Shown: in pieces, positions 6,730-11,778 of the stretch
Position numbering within the stretch: position 1 is the stretch's first letter
Layout of the letters: each line of letters starts with the position of its first letter
Origin: an uncultured Fretibacterium sp.
GTDB taxonomy: Bacteria; Synergistota; Synergistia; Synergistales; Aminobacteriaceae
Length of the DNA: 11,778 nt
Direction of reading: 5' to 3'
Assembly: GCA_905373185.1 (NCBI GenBank)
Contig: CAJPSE010000032.1
Coordinates: forward strand, 1 to 11,778
The notes under the pieces: generated by a model
Seen by the model: only the letters and a program-made list of their open reading frames with translations
Told to the model about the DNA's origin: nothing
The model's database searches: none
Made by a program: the position numbers and the translations under genes

Positions 6730-6745
6730 GAGGCTCCGAAGCCTC
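6730..6745 (+). other. Small perfect hairpin between nhaC and the permease gene
   Basis: GAGGCT and AGCCTC pair around CCGA, giving a stable tetraloop stem, followed by CGCTTTCG. It is too short and lacks a T-run for termination. It could stabilise an mRNA end or limit read-through within the operon. Confidence 0.3.
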
Positions 6746-6782
6746 CGCTTTCGTTCGACGTGCCGTAGGGGAGGGGCCGCCG

Positions 6783-7454
6783 ATGAGATTCGACCTCCAG
6801 GTTTTTCTCGATATCCTCAGGGCCATGCCGTGGGGGGTCTGGCAGACGCTCTGCATATCGTTCCTGTCGTTTCTGGGGGCGCTGGCGCTGGCCTTTGCCG
6901 TCGCCATGATCGACTACTATGATATACCTTTCCTGAAGGGCCCGTCGCGCGTCTACCTGTCGATCTTCCGGGGAACGCCCCTGATCGCGCAGATGTTCTT
7001 TCTGTACTTCGGGATGCCGGTGCTCTTCCCGGCATTCCGGAGCCTGAGCTCGTATTGGGCCGGGGTCGTCAGCCTCGCCTTGAACATGGGCGCCTACATG
7101 TCGGAGACCCTGCGCGGGGCCCTGAACGCCGTCCCCGACGGGCAGAGGGAGGCAGCCCTGACCATCGGCATGACGGAGGGACAGCTGATGCGGCGCATCG
7201 TCCTTCCGCAGGCGCTGCGGATCGCGATTCCCCCGCTCTCGAACAACCTGATCGACACGATCAAGGGCTCGTCGGTCGTCTTCACCGTCGGGGTCGTGGA
7301 CCTGATGGCCGTCGCGAAGATGAAGAGCGCCGTCGGCCTGCGCTACTTCGAGGGGTATGCGGCCGCCATGCTGGTGTACTGGCTCATCATCACGTTTGCA
7401 ACCCGCGTGCAGCGCCGCCTGGAACTTCGGATGGGCCGCGCGTACCGGCGTTAG
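6783..7454 (+). CDS. Amino acid ABC transporter permease (HisM/GlnP family)
   Basis: This 223-aa inner-membrane protein has about five hydrophobic segments (near 20-42, 65-85, 91-110, 150-175, 190-206). The family hallmarks are IFRGTPLIAQ (61-70), NMGAYMSETLRGAL (101-114), and the EAA loop QREAALTIGMTEGQLMRRIVLPQALR (121-146), which docks to the ATPase. The length matches single-gene homodimeric permeases of the His/Glu/Gln/Arg/opine group. GGGGAGGGG 6 nt upstream fixes the start. The ATPase gene follows after 10 nt, while the cognate binding protein is most likely that at 2109, about 3.9 kb upstream across two unrelated genes. Specificity within the polar amino acid group cannot be read from sequence. 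Confidence 0.93.
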   Translation: MRFDLQVFLDILRAMPWGVWQTLCISFLSFLGALALAFAVAMIDYYDIPFLKGPSRVYLSIFRGTPLIAQMFFLYFGMPVLFPAFRSLSSYWAGVVSLALNMGAYMSETLRGALNAVPDGQREAALTIGMTEGQLMRRIVLPQALRIAIPPLSNNLIDTIKGSSVVFTVGVVDLMAVAKMKSAVGLRYFEGYAAAMLVYWLIITFATRVQRRLELRMGRAYRR

Positions 7455-7464
7455 GAGGGGCTGC

Positions 7465-8205
7465 ATGCTTCGGATATCCCGACTGAGGAAATCGTTTGGA
7501 GAACAAAGAGTGCTGGATGGGATAGACCTCGAGGTCCGGGACGGGGAGGTGCTCTCCTTCCTGGGGCCGAGCGGGACGGGGAAGTCGACCCTGCTGCGCT
7601 GTCTCATCGGGCTGGAGCGGGCCGACGAGGGGACGCTCCGCATCGACGAGGCTCCCCCCTTCGACCTCCGGCATCTGGGAAGGGCGTCCCTGCACCGCCT
7701 GCGGCGATCCTTCTCGATGGTCTTCCAGAGCCACAACCTTTTCGTCAACAAGACCGCCTTGGAGAACATCCTGGAGCCGATGGTCACGGTGCAGCGTATG
7801 CCCTGCGGGGATGCCGGGGAGGAGGCCTCGCGGATCCTCGTGCTCGTGGGGATGGAGGACAAGGCCGACGCCTACCCCGTCCAGCTGAGCGGCGGGGAGG
7901 CCCAGCGGATCGGGATAGGACGCGCCCTGGCGGTCCACGCCCCCATCATGCTCTTCGACGAGCCGACCTCGTCGCTGGACCCGGAACGCGTTCGGGAGGT
8001 CCTGGACGTCATCCGGCTGCTCGCCGATAAGAGGCACACGATGCTCATTGTCACCCATGAGCTGGAGTTCGCGCGGCAGGTCTCGACACGCATCGCCTTC
8101 ATGAACGAGGGCCGTATCGCGGCGATCGGGGCCCCGGAGGAGATATGGTCCAACGACAATCCCCGTCTGCGGCGTTTCCTGGAGAGCATGTCGAAGAAAG
8201 GGTAG
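7465..8205 (+). CDS. Amino acid ABC transporter ATP-binding protein (GlnQ/HisP family)
   Basis: This 246-aa ATPase of the importer has all nucleotide-binding motifs. Walker A GPSGTGKST is at 34-42, the Q-loop Gln88 in VFQSHNLF, the signature LSGGE at 141-145, Walker B IMLFDE at 161-166 with catalytic Glu166, the D-loop SSLD at 169-172 and the H-loop His198 in THE. FNKTALEN-type sequence after the Q-loop (NLFVNKTALENI) is typical of the polar amino acid group. The frame is open back to 7357, but TAGGAGGGG 4 nt before the ATG at 7465 and the alignment of the N-terminus support this start. It ends the central cluster. No clear terminator follows before the promoter at 8233. Confidence 0.95.
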   Translation: MLRISRLRKSFGEQRVLDGIDLEVRDGEVLSFLGPSGTGKSTLLRCLIGLERADEGTLRIDEAPPFDLRHLGRASLHRLRRSFSMVFQSHNLFVNKTALENILEPMVTVQRMPCGDAGEEASRILVLVGMEDKADAYPVQLSGGEAQRIGIGRALAVHAPIMLFDEPTSSLDPERVREVLDVIRLLADKRHTMLIVTHELEFARQVSTRIAFMNEGRIAAIGAPEEIWSNDNPRLRRFLESMSKKG

Positions 8206-8232
8206 GGTCTGATGGGCCGCTCCCCGCGCCGG

Positions 8233-8261
8233 TTGACATTCCGCCGGCGATGGGGTATAAA
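8233..8261 (+). promoter_or_regulatory. Near-consensus sigma-70 promoter with flanking inverted repeat
   Basis: TTGACA (8233-8238), a 17-nt spacer and TATAAA (8256-8261) make this the best promoter in the window. CGCCGG (8227-8232) and CCGGCG (8244-8249) form a 6-bp inverted repeat that brackets the -35 hexamer, which suits a repressor operator. Transcription should start near 8268. Confidence 0.75.
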
Positions 8262-8350
8262 CACCGCGAAAGGCTCAACGACGATTTTTTTCGAGGAGAG
8301 GAGGGGAGTCCCGAATGCGGCAGTGCGGATTCACCTGAGGAAGTAGCTTG

Positions 8351-8366
8351 GATGCACGGGATGCAT
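8351..8366. repeat. 16-bp motif, copy B (GATGCACGGGATGCAT)
   Basis: It matches 1815-1830 with one substitution. It also overlaps an 18-bp near-palindrome, CACGGGATGCATGCCGTG (8355-8372), with a single mismatched pair, which could be a protein-binding site or an RNA stem. Confidence 0.5.
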
Positions 8367-8444
8367 GCCGTGATGGGATTCCTTCGGAGTCGTCCGTTCG
8401 GGCCGAGCTCTTCAAAGTTTGATCGGGATTCGATCGAAGTCTGA
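8352..8444 (+). CDS. Possible 30-aa peptide rich in Met/His at its start
   Basis: Inside the small transcript, the ATG at 8352 follows GAGGAAG at about 10 nt and encodes MHGMHAVMGFLRSRPFGP and a further 12 residues, ending before the terminator. The frame is open upstream; an ATG at 8250 would give 64 residues, but it overlaps the -10 hexamer and lacks a ribosome binding site. No family is recognised. The MHxMH start recurs in the mini-ORF region at 1816 because the underlying DNA motif is repeated. It may equally be a non-coding RNA. Confidence 0.25.
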   Translation: MHGMHAVMGFLRSRPFGPSSSKFDRDSIEV

Positions 8445-8480
8445 CGCGCCCGCTTTGCGCGCCGTCGTCGTCTTTATTTG

Positions 8481-8513
8481 AGGAGAGGCCGCCCGGAGCG
8501 ACCTCTCCTTTTT
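8481..8513 (+). terminator. Strong intrinsic terminator of the small transcription unit
   Basis: AGGAGAGG (8481-8488) pairs with CCTCTCCT (8502-8509), an inner CGC/GCG pairing (8490-8492 with 8498-8500) extends the stem, and five T residues (8509-8513) follow. It would end a transcript of about 245 nt started at 8233-8261, and it insulates the operon starting at 8637. Confidence 0.85.
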
Positions 8514-8589
8514 CGTCTCCTTCCCTTTACGGTCTCTCTCGTTCCCCCTGTCCGTTTTTATTCCGTTTTCGCAGTTTTCGAGCGCAAAC

Positions 8590-8603
8590 AGATACGAATA
8601 TCT
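8590..8603. promoter_or_regulatory. Small inverted repeat upstream of the SAO-type operon
   Basis: AGATA and TATCT flank CGAA in the AT-rich stretch 34-47 nt before the first gene. The place and symmetry would suit an operator, but arms of 5 bp can arise by chance and no regulator gene is in the window. Confidence 0.25.
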
Positions 8604-8636
8604 CTTGGTCTTGATGTCTTATGGAGGTGGCTCGCC

Positions 8637-8891
8637 ATGACGAAGGTCGAGTTTATCAATACGTGTCCGTGCTGCGACGGCCATGTGGACGTCCTCAACG
8701 AACTGAAGAAGCGTTTTCCGGAGAAGATCGACCTCAAAATCTATTATGCCGGAAAGGATTTCGACTACCTGCCCAAGTACGGTCCCATCACCCGCGGCAC
8801 GATGATCGTCGATGGAAAGGACCGCTACGAGGACCTGAACCGCCGCACCATCGAGAGGGTCGTATCGGAAGCTATCGGCGAGGAGCTATGA
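8637..8891 (+). CDS. saoT: Small thioredoxin-fold protein, SaoT-like (Cys form)
   Basis: This 84-aa cytoplasmic protein has the beta-alpha-beta start of a thioredoxin/glutaredoxin fold (MTKVEFINTCPCCDGHVDVL). Cys10, Cys12 and Cys13 form a CPCC cluster at the position of the usual CxxC. The second half (ITRGTMIVDGKDRYEDL, 51-67) resembles the strand-turn region of redox-active disulfide proteins that often sit beside ArsP/DUF318 permeases. The name follows the NCBI family 'thioredoxin-like (seleno)protein SaoT' from memory, supported mainly by the three genes that follow. Its proposed role is thiol or metal handover within an organometal handling system. GGAGG 9 nt upstream supports the start. 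Its stop overlaps the next start (ATGA). A TIGR00412-type redox protein is the fallback call. Confidence 0.75.
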   Translation: MTKVEFINTCPCCDGHVDVLNELKKRFPEKIDLKIYYAGKDFDYLPKYGPITRGTMIVDGKDRYEDLNRRTIERVVSEAIGEEL

Positions 8892-9997
8892 GGTTCTTCC
8901 TTCGACACGGCTGGCAATACGGCTGGCAGTTCTGCCAATACTCATGGGGGATGCTGGAGACCAGCGGACCGTGGCTGATCCTGAGCTTCCTGTTCTGCGG
9001 CGTCCTGCACGCCGTTCTGCGTCCGGAGACGCTGCAGCGGTCGCTCGGCAACAAGAAGCTGTCCTCCATCGTCAAGGCGACGATCTCCGGGATGCTGCTC
9101 CCCATCTGCAGCTGCGGGGTGGTGCCGCTCTCCCTGGGTCTGTACTATTCCGGGGCCTATCTCGGCCCGACGCTGGCGTTTCTGGTGGCGACGCCGGTAA
9201 TCAACCCAGCGGCGGTCATCCTGGCCTACGCGATGCTGGGACCGCAGATCGCGACGATCTACCTGGTCAGCGGCTTCGTCATCCCCTTCGTGATCGGGAT
9301 CGTCGGAAACGCCCTGGGGGGCCCCGAGCTCCAGTCGCCCGCGGCCGCGGGGCTGGCAGCGGCGCCTTCCGCCCGGGAGGACCGGCCGGCGCTCCCGCCC
9401 CTGATGCAGCGCATCCGCGGGGGGATCGAATGGGGGTTCAACGACCTCGCGGTGCAGACGTGTCGTTTCATCGTCGTCGGCACCGCGTTCGCCGCGCTTC
9501 TGCTGACGGTCGTCCCCACGTCGTTCATCCTCGACTATCTGAGCAACCCGCGCCTGATGTCGCTGTTGGGAATCACCCTGCTGGGGTGCGTCATGTACGT
9601 CTGCGCGCTGGGACACATCCCGTTCATCGCGGCTCTGGTCAGCGCCGGTGCGGCGCCCGGAGTCGCCGTGACGTTTCTCCTCTCGAGCGTGGCCACGAAC
9701 TTCCCGGAGATGGTCGGCATCTGGCGGCTGATCGGCAAGAGGGCGGTGACCATCTATACGGGGATGCTCGTGCTGTTTGGCCTGGCCTTCGGCTACATCA
9801 CGAACTTCCTCCTGGCGGACAACTTCAGGCCGGTCTTCGACCTGACGCGCTCGCAGGGCAAGATCGATTTCGTCAGCAGAATCTCCATCGATTTCCCCGA
9901 CGGGTTCAAGGTCTTCTGCGCAATCCTCGTCCTCTGCATCGGCGGATACGGCTGGATTCTGCAGTGGAGGCGGTCCCTGCGCAGGAGGGGGGCATGA
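8888..9997 (+). CDS. saoE: ArsP/DUF318-like permease, SaoE-like efflux transporter
   Basis: This 369-aa integral membrane protein belongs to the ArsP_1 (PF03773) permease fold. It consists of two halves of about four hydrophobic segments joined by a hydrophilic loop (146-175). The conserved LPICSCGVVP (71-80) carries the paired Cys74 and Cys76, followed by LAFLVATPVINPAAV (97-110). The second half has CALGHIPFIAAL (239-250) and SSVATNFPEM (266-275), mirroring the first. ArsP relatives export organoarsenicals, and others export metals. In the SAO set this gene is the efflux transporter SaoE, which would remove metal released in the cytoplasm. Start and stop overlap both neighbours by ATGA, so the three genes are translationally coupled. 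The fold is firm; the substrate is inferred from family and context. Confidence 0.85.
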   Translation: MRFFLRHGWQYGWQFCQYSWGMLETSGPWLILSFLFCGVLHAVLRPETLQRSLGNKKLSSIVKATISGMLLPICSCGVVPLSLGLYYSGAYLGPTLAFLVATPVINPAAVILAYAMLGPQIATIYLVSGFVIPFVIGIVGNALGGPELQSPAAAGLAAAPSAREDRPALPPLMQRIRGGIEWGFNDLAVQTCRFIVVGTAFAALLLTVVPTSFILDYLSNPRLMSLLGITLLGCVMYVCALGHIPFIAALVSAGAAPGVAVTFLLSSVATNFPEMVGIWRLIGKRAVTIYTGMLVLFGLAFGYITNFLLADNFRPVFDLTRSQGKIDFVSRISIDFPDGFKVFCAILVLCIGGYGWILQWRRSLRRRGA

Positions 9998-10476
9998 CCC
10001 GCCTCGTCCCGCGGGGCGCAGCCCTTCTCCGCGCCCTGTTCCCTCTGGCGTTCCTTCTGGCGTTCCCTGGTCCGGACGCGGCGTCCGGCGGCGCGGAGGA
10101 CATCTCCCTGCCCGTGACCAGCCATCCCCTGATCGCGGTCTTCCGGGAGAGCCTCCCCGACAGGGAGATCCTTTTGACGACGCTTGGGGACTGCAATGCG
10201 GACGGCATCGAGGACCTCGTGGTCGTCTACCGCGAGGACAGGGACAAGAACCATATGGTCGCCGTCTACTCCGACGGCGGCACGTTCCGCCTCTCCGCGC
10301 CGGTGCGCGCCCCCCTGGAGAACTGCCGGCTGCAGTGGCGCGATATCGACGAGGTCCCGCCGGTCGAGCTGCTGGTGTCGGGACAAAAGGGCATCTACAT
10401 TGGATACGCCGTCTTTCGCTTCGTCGACGGGGAGTGGATCAGCCTCTTCGGCGACGGCATGGACGAATGCTGCTGA
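9994..10476 (+). CDS. saoC: Secreted protein ending in Cys-Cys, SaoC-like
   Basis: This 160-aa protein has an Arg-containing n-region and hydrophobic core (about 7-25), then a likely cleavage region near DAASGGA (28-34), so the mature part should be extracytoplasmic. At 65-74 a GDCNADGIED stretch resembles a calcium-binding FG-GAP/VCBS-type turn, with Cys67 inserted. It ends DECC, the feature for which the NCBI family 'Cys-Cys-COOH (seleno)protein SaoC' is named (recalled). The terminal pair Cys159-Cys160 could chelate a soft metal or resolve a metal-thiolate. The UGA after the two Cys codons is read as stop, since read-through would not end soon. The ribosome binding site GGAGGGGG lies inside the previous gene. 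The function is a context-based inference; without the neighbours this would be an unknown secreted protein. Confidence 0.75.
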   Translation: MTRLVPRGAALLRALFPLAFLLAFPGPDAASGGAEDISLPVTSHPLIAVFRESLPDREILLTTLGDCNADGIEDLVVVYREDRDKNHMVAVYSDGGTFRLSAPVRAPLENCRLQWRDIDEVPPVELLVSGQKGIYIGYAVFRFVDGEWISLFGDGMDECC

Positions 10477-10519
10477 CTTTTCCGTTTTGGCGGATTTTAT
10501 GGAAATACTGGAGGCGATG

Positions 10520-10564
10520 AAGTTGAAGTTGTTGAAGGTGAAGTTGTTGAAGGTGAAGTTGAAG
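10520..10564 (+). repeat. Short tandem repeat at the start of the binding-protein gene
   Basis: The 15-base unit AAGTTGTTGAAGGTG occurs twice without change (10526-10540, 10541-10555) and is flanked by partial units AAGTTG and AAGTTGAAG. In the binding-protein frame it encodes KLLKV repeats. Related GAAGT-type sequence continues to about 10585. Copy-number change would keep the reading frame but alter spacing or the N-terminus. Confidence 0.7.
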
Positions 10565-10588
10565 TCAAAGTCGAAGCTGGAGTTGAAC

Positions 10589-11743
10589 GTGAACGAAAAA
10601 TTCCGTTTCTGCGCTCTTGCCCTGGTGGCCCTGGTCTGCATCCTCGGAGCGAGCGGCCTGGCGGCCGCCTCCGACGAGAAGGACGATCCGGTGCCGGCCA
10701 TGGTCGCCCAATACGACCTGGAGCCCCTTCCCGAGGAGGACGCCGACTACACGGTCAACCTGGGGTATTACAACTGCGACCACATGACGGCGGCCTGCGT
10801 CGGAAAGGACTCCGGCATCTTCAAGGCATTGGGGATGAAGGTGGAGATCACCGGAAACGGGAAGGTCCCCGAGGCCATGAGCGCCGGCCGGATGGATATG
10901 GCCTACGCCGGCTGGACGACGACGCTGGGCGCGGTGCAGGTCGGCACGCCGCTCTTCATCGCGGCGGAGAACCACACGGGCGGCGCGGAGTACCTCGTGT
11001 GCAGCTTCAACATCAAGAAGCCGGAGGACCTGATCGGCAAAAAAATCGCCGCGGGCGGGGACCCCGCCAACTCGATGAACTGGATGGAGTGGACCGACCA
11101 GCTGGGGATCCCGAACGACATCGAGAAGTACGAGAACTATTCGATGAGCGACGCGGACGCCTACTTCTCGATGGCAGCCGGCAAGCTGGACGCCTTCACC
11201 TGCTGCGACCCGTGGGGCTCCATGGCCGAGCACGAGAAGACGGGCTGGGTCATGGTCCGCCAGAACACGGACAGGAAGAATGGGCACGGGACGTGCTGCA
11301 AGGTCTGCATGAACTACAACTTCGCCAAAAAGCACCCGAAGCTCGCCAGCAGGATGCTCCTGGCCCATTCGCTGTGCGTGCAGTACATGTATCAGCATCC
11401 CTACAAGGCGGCCCGCATCTTCGCCGAGAACTACAACGTCCCCCTGGAGGTCGGCCTGATGACGCTCTACAAGAAGCTGAACGAGGAGGGCCGGACGATC
11501 AGCTGGAAGCTGAACCGCCAGAACATGCAGAACCAGCTCGACACGATGAAGCACTACCACGTCCGGGACGACATCAACACCGTGAACCTGGACGACTACA
11601 TCGACCTCTCCTACTTCGAGGCATCCGGCGCGATCGACTTCGACCGGTTCATCCAGGAGAAGGTGGACCCGGTGTTCCCCACCGGAATGAGCTACAAGGA
11701 CTGGAGGGCGAAGGCCGTCGAGGTCGACGGTATCGTTGAATAG
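10589..11743 (+). CDS. saoB: Cys-rich ABC substrate-binding protein (NMT1/TauA-like), SaoB-like
   Basis: From the GTG at 10589 this is a 384-aa periplasmic-type binding protein. Its signal peptide (NEKFRFCALALVALVCILG, cleavage near AAA 25-27) is followed by an NMT1/TauA fold: VNLGYYNCDHMTAAC (56-70), KDSGIFKALGMKVEI (73-87), MSAGRMDMAYAG (97-108), and DLIGKKIAAGG (147-157). Unusually it has many cysteines in the mature part: 63, 70, 138, two adjacent pairs 205-206 (FTCCDPWG) and 236-237, then 240 and 263. Paired thiols in the binding cleft suit a thiophilic metal or organometal ligand. The name follows the recalled NCBI family 'ABC transporter substrate-binding (seleno)protein SaoB'. GGAG 6 nt before the GTG and the short signal n-region favour this start. 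ATGs at 10499 and 10517 would add a Lys/Leu repeat. The permease and ATPase are presumably just downstream. Confidence 0.8.
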   Translation: MNEKFRFCALALVALVCILGASGLAAASDEKDDPVPAMVAQYDLEPLPEEDADYTVNLGYYNCDHMTAACVGKDSGIFKALGMKVEITGNGKVPEAMSAGRMDMAYAGWTTTLGAVQVGTPLFIAAENHTGGAEYLVCSFNIKKPEDLIGKKIAAGGDPANSMNWMEWTDQLGIPNDIEKYENYSMSDADAYFSMAAGKLDAFTCCDPWGSMAEHEKTGWVMVRQNTDRKNGHGTCCKVCMNYNFAKKHPKLASRMLLAHSLCVQYMYQHPYKAARIFAENYNVPLEVGLMTLYKKLNEEGRTISWKLNRQNMQNQLDTMKHYHVRDDINTVNLDDYIDLSYFEASGAIDFDRFIQEKVDPVFPTGMSYKDWRAKAVEVDGIVE

Positions 11744-11778
11744 ACGCCCCCCTCCGCTCGTTCTCATCCTCTGTGCGG

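Larger units (their letters stand above)
8206..8636 (+). other. Intergenic region carrying a short independent transcription unit
   Basis: These 431 bases lie between the ABC ATPase and the SAO-type operon. They contain a consensus promoter (8233-8261), a T-run at 8284-8291, an AGGAGGGG site before a seven-codon ORF (MRQCGFT, 8315-8338), the 16-bp motif (8351), a possible 30-aa ORF and a strong terminator (8481-8513). The last 120 bases are pyrimidine-rich and then AT-rich. They should contain the control region of the following operon, but I find no convincing promoter in them. Confidence 0.6.

Noticed and set aside
4869..7862. Minus-strand open frame of 997 codons
   Set aside because: It lies antisense to the molybdoenzyme, nhaC, permease and ATPase genes, all of which have clear family motifs. 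Its composition (Arg/Asp/His/Gly/Pro) is typical of a mirror frame.
10474..10476. UGA after Cys-Cys in saoC as a selenocysteine codon
   Set aside because: Read-through would run on for many codons into the repeat and the saoB region with no nearby stop, while the family is expected to end at or next to the Cys pair. A plain stop fits better.
10565..11767. Minus-strand open frame of 400 codons opposite saoB
   Set aside because: Val/Leu/Arg/His-rich mirror frame of a gene with a clear signal peptide and binding-protein fold; no ribosome binding site was identified.
1..11778. CRISPR arrays, tRNA or rRNA genes
   Set aside because: No regularly spaced repeats and no tRNA-like cloverleaf or rRNA signature were noticed on either strand.

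Overview
The window is GC-rich DNA from what looks like a strictly anaerobic, amino-acid-fermenting bacterium. The gene content (NhaC-type antiporter, amino-acid ABC transporter, single-subunit molybdopterin enzyme, thiol-rich SAO-type metal operon) would suit the Synergistota or a similar anaerobic lineage. That assignment is inference, because there is no rRNA or phylogenetic marker here.

Left edge (1-1520, minus strand): the 5' end of an IS30-family insertion sequence, with its transposase start and one terminal inverted repeat. It has inserted into a small gene of unknown function and left about the first 26 codons. Upstream of that gene on the same strand is a complete PP2C-type serine/threonine protein phosphatase with its own promoter.

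Intergenic 1521-2108: a divergent control region with a minus-strand promoter for the phosphatase and a plus-strand TTGACA promoter. The plus-strand leader is long and structured. It holds hairpins, one very strong ribosome binding site in front of a six-codon ORF, and a 16-bp motif that recurs almost exactly at 8351.

Central cluster (2109-8205, plus strand): a polar-amino-acid type ABC importer whose binding protein (first) is separated from its permease and ATPase (last two) by a 753-aa molybdopterin oxidoreductase and an NhaC-family antiporter. Gene order and spacing suggest one catabolic unit: import of an amino-acid-like compound, processing by a Mo/W enzyme, and Na+/H+ exchange. The substrate is unknown.

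Intergenic 8206-8636: a short stand-alone transcription unit with a consensus promoter (TTGACA-17-TATAAA) and a strong intrinsic terminator. It encloses the second 16-bp motif and a possible 30-aa Met/His peptide.

Right cluster (8637-11743, plus strand): four tightly packed genes. They are a small thioredoxin-fold protein with a CPCC motif, an ArsP/DUF318-like permease, a secreted protein ending in Cys-Cys, and a Cys-rich NMT1/TauA-type binding protein. They match the SAO (selenocysteine-assisted organometal) system as I remember it from the NCBI protein family names SaoT, SaoE, SaoC and SaoB. Every expected selenocysteine site seems to be cysteine here. The ABC permease and ATPase of that system (SaoP, SaoA) would be expected just past the window edge. 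This is the most interesting system in the window.
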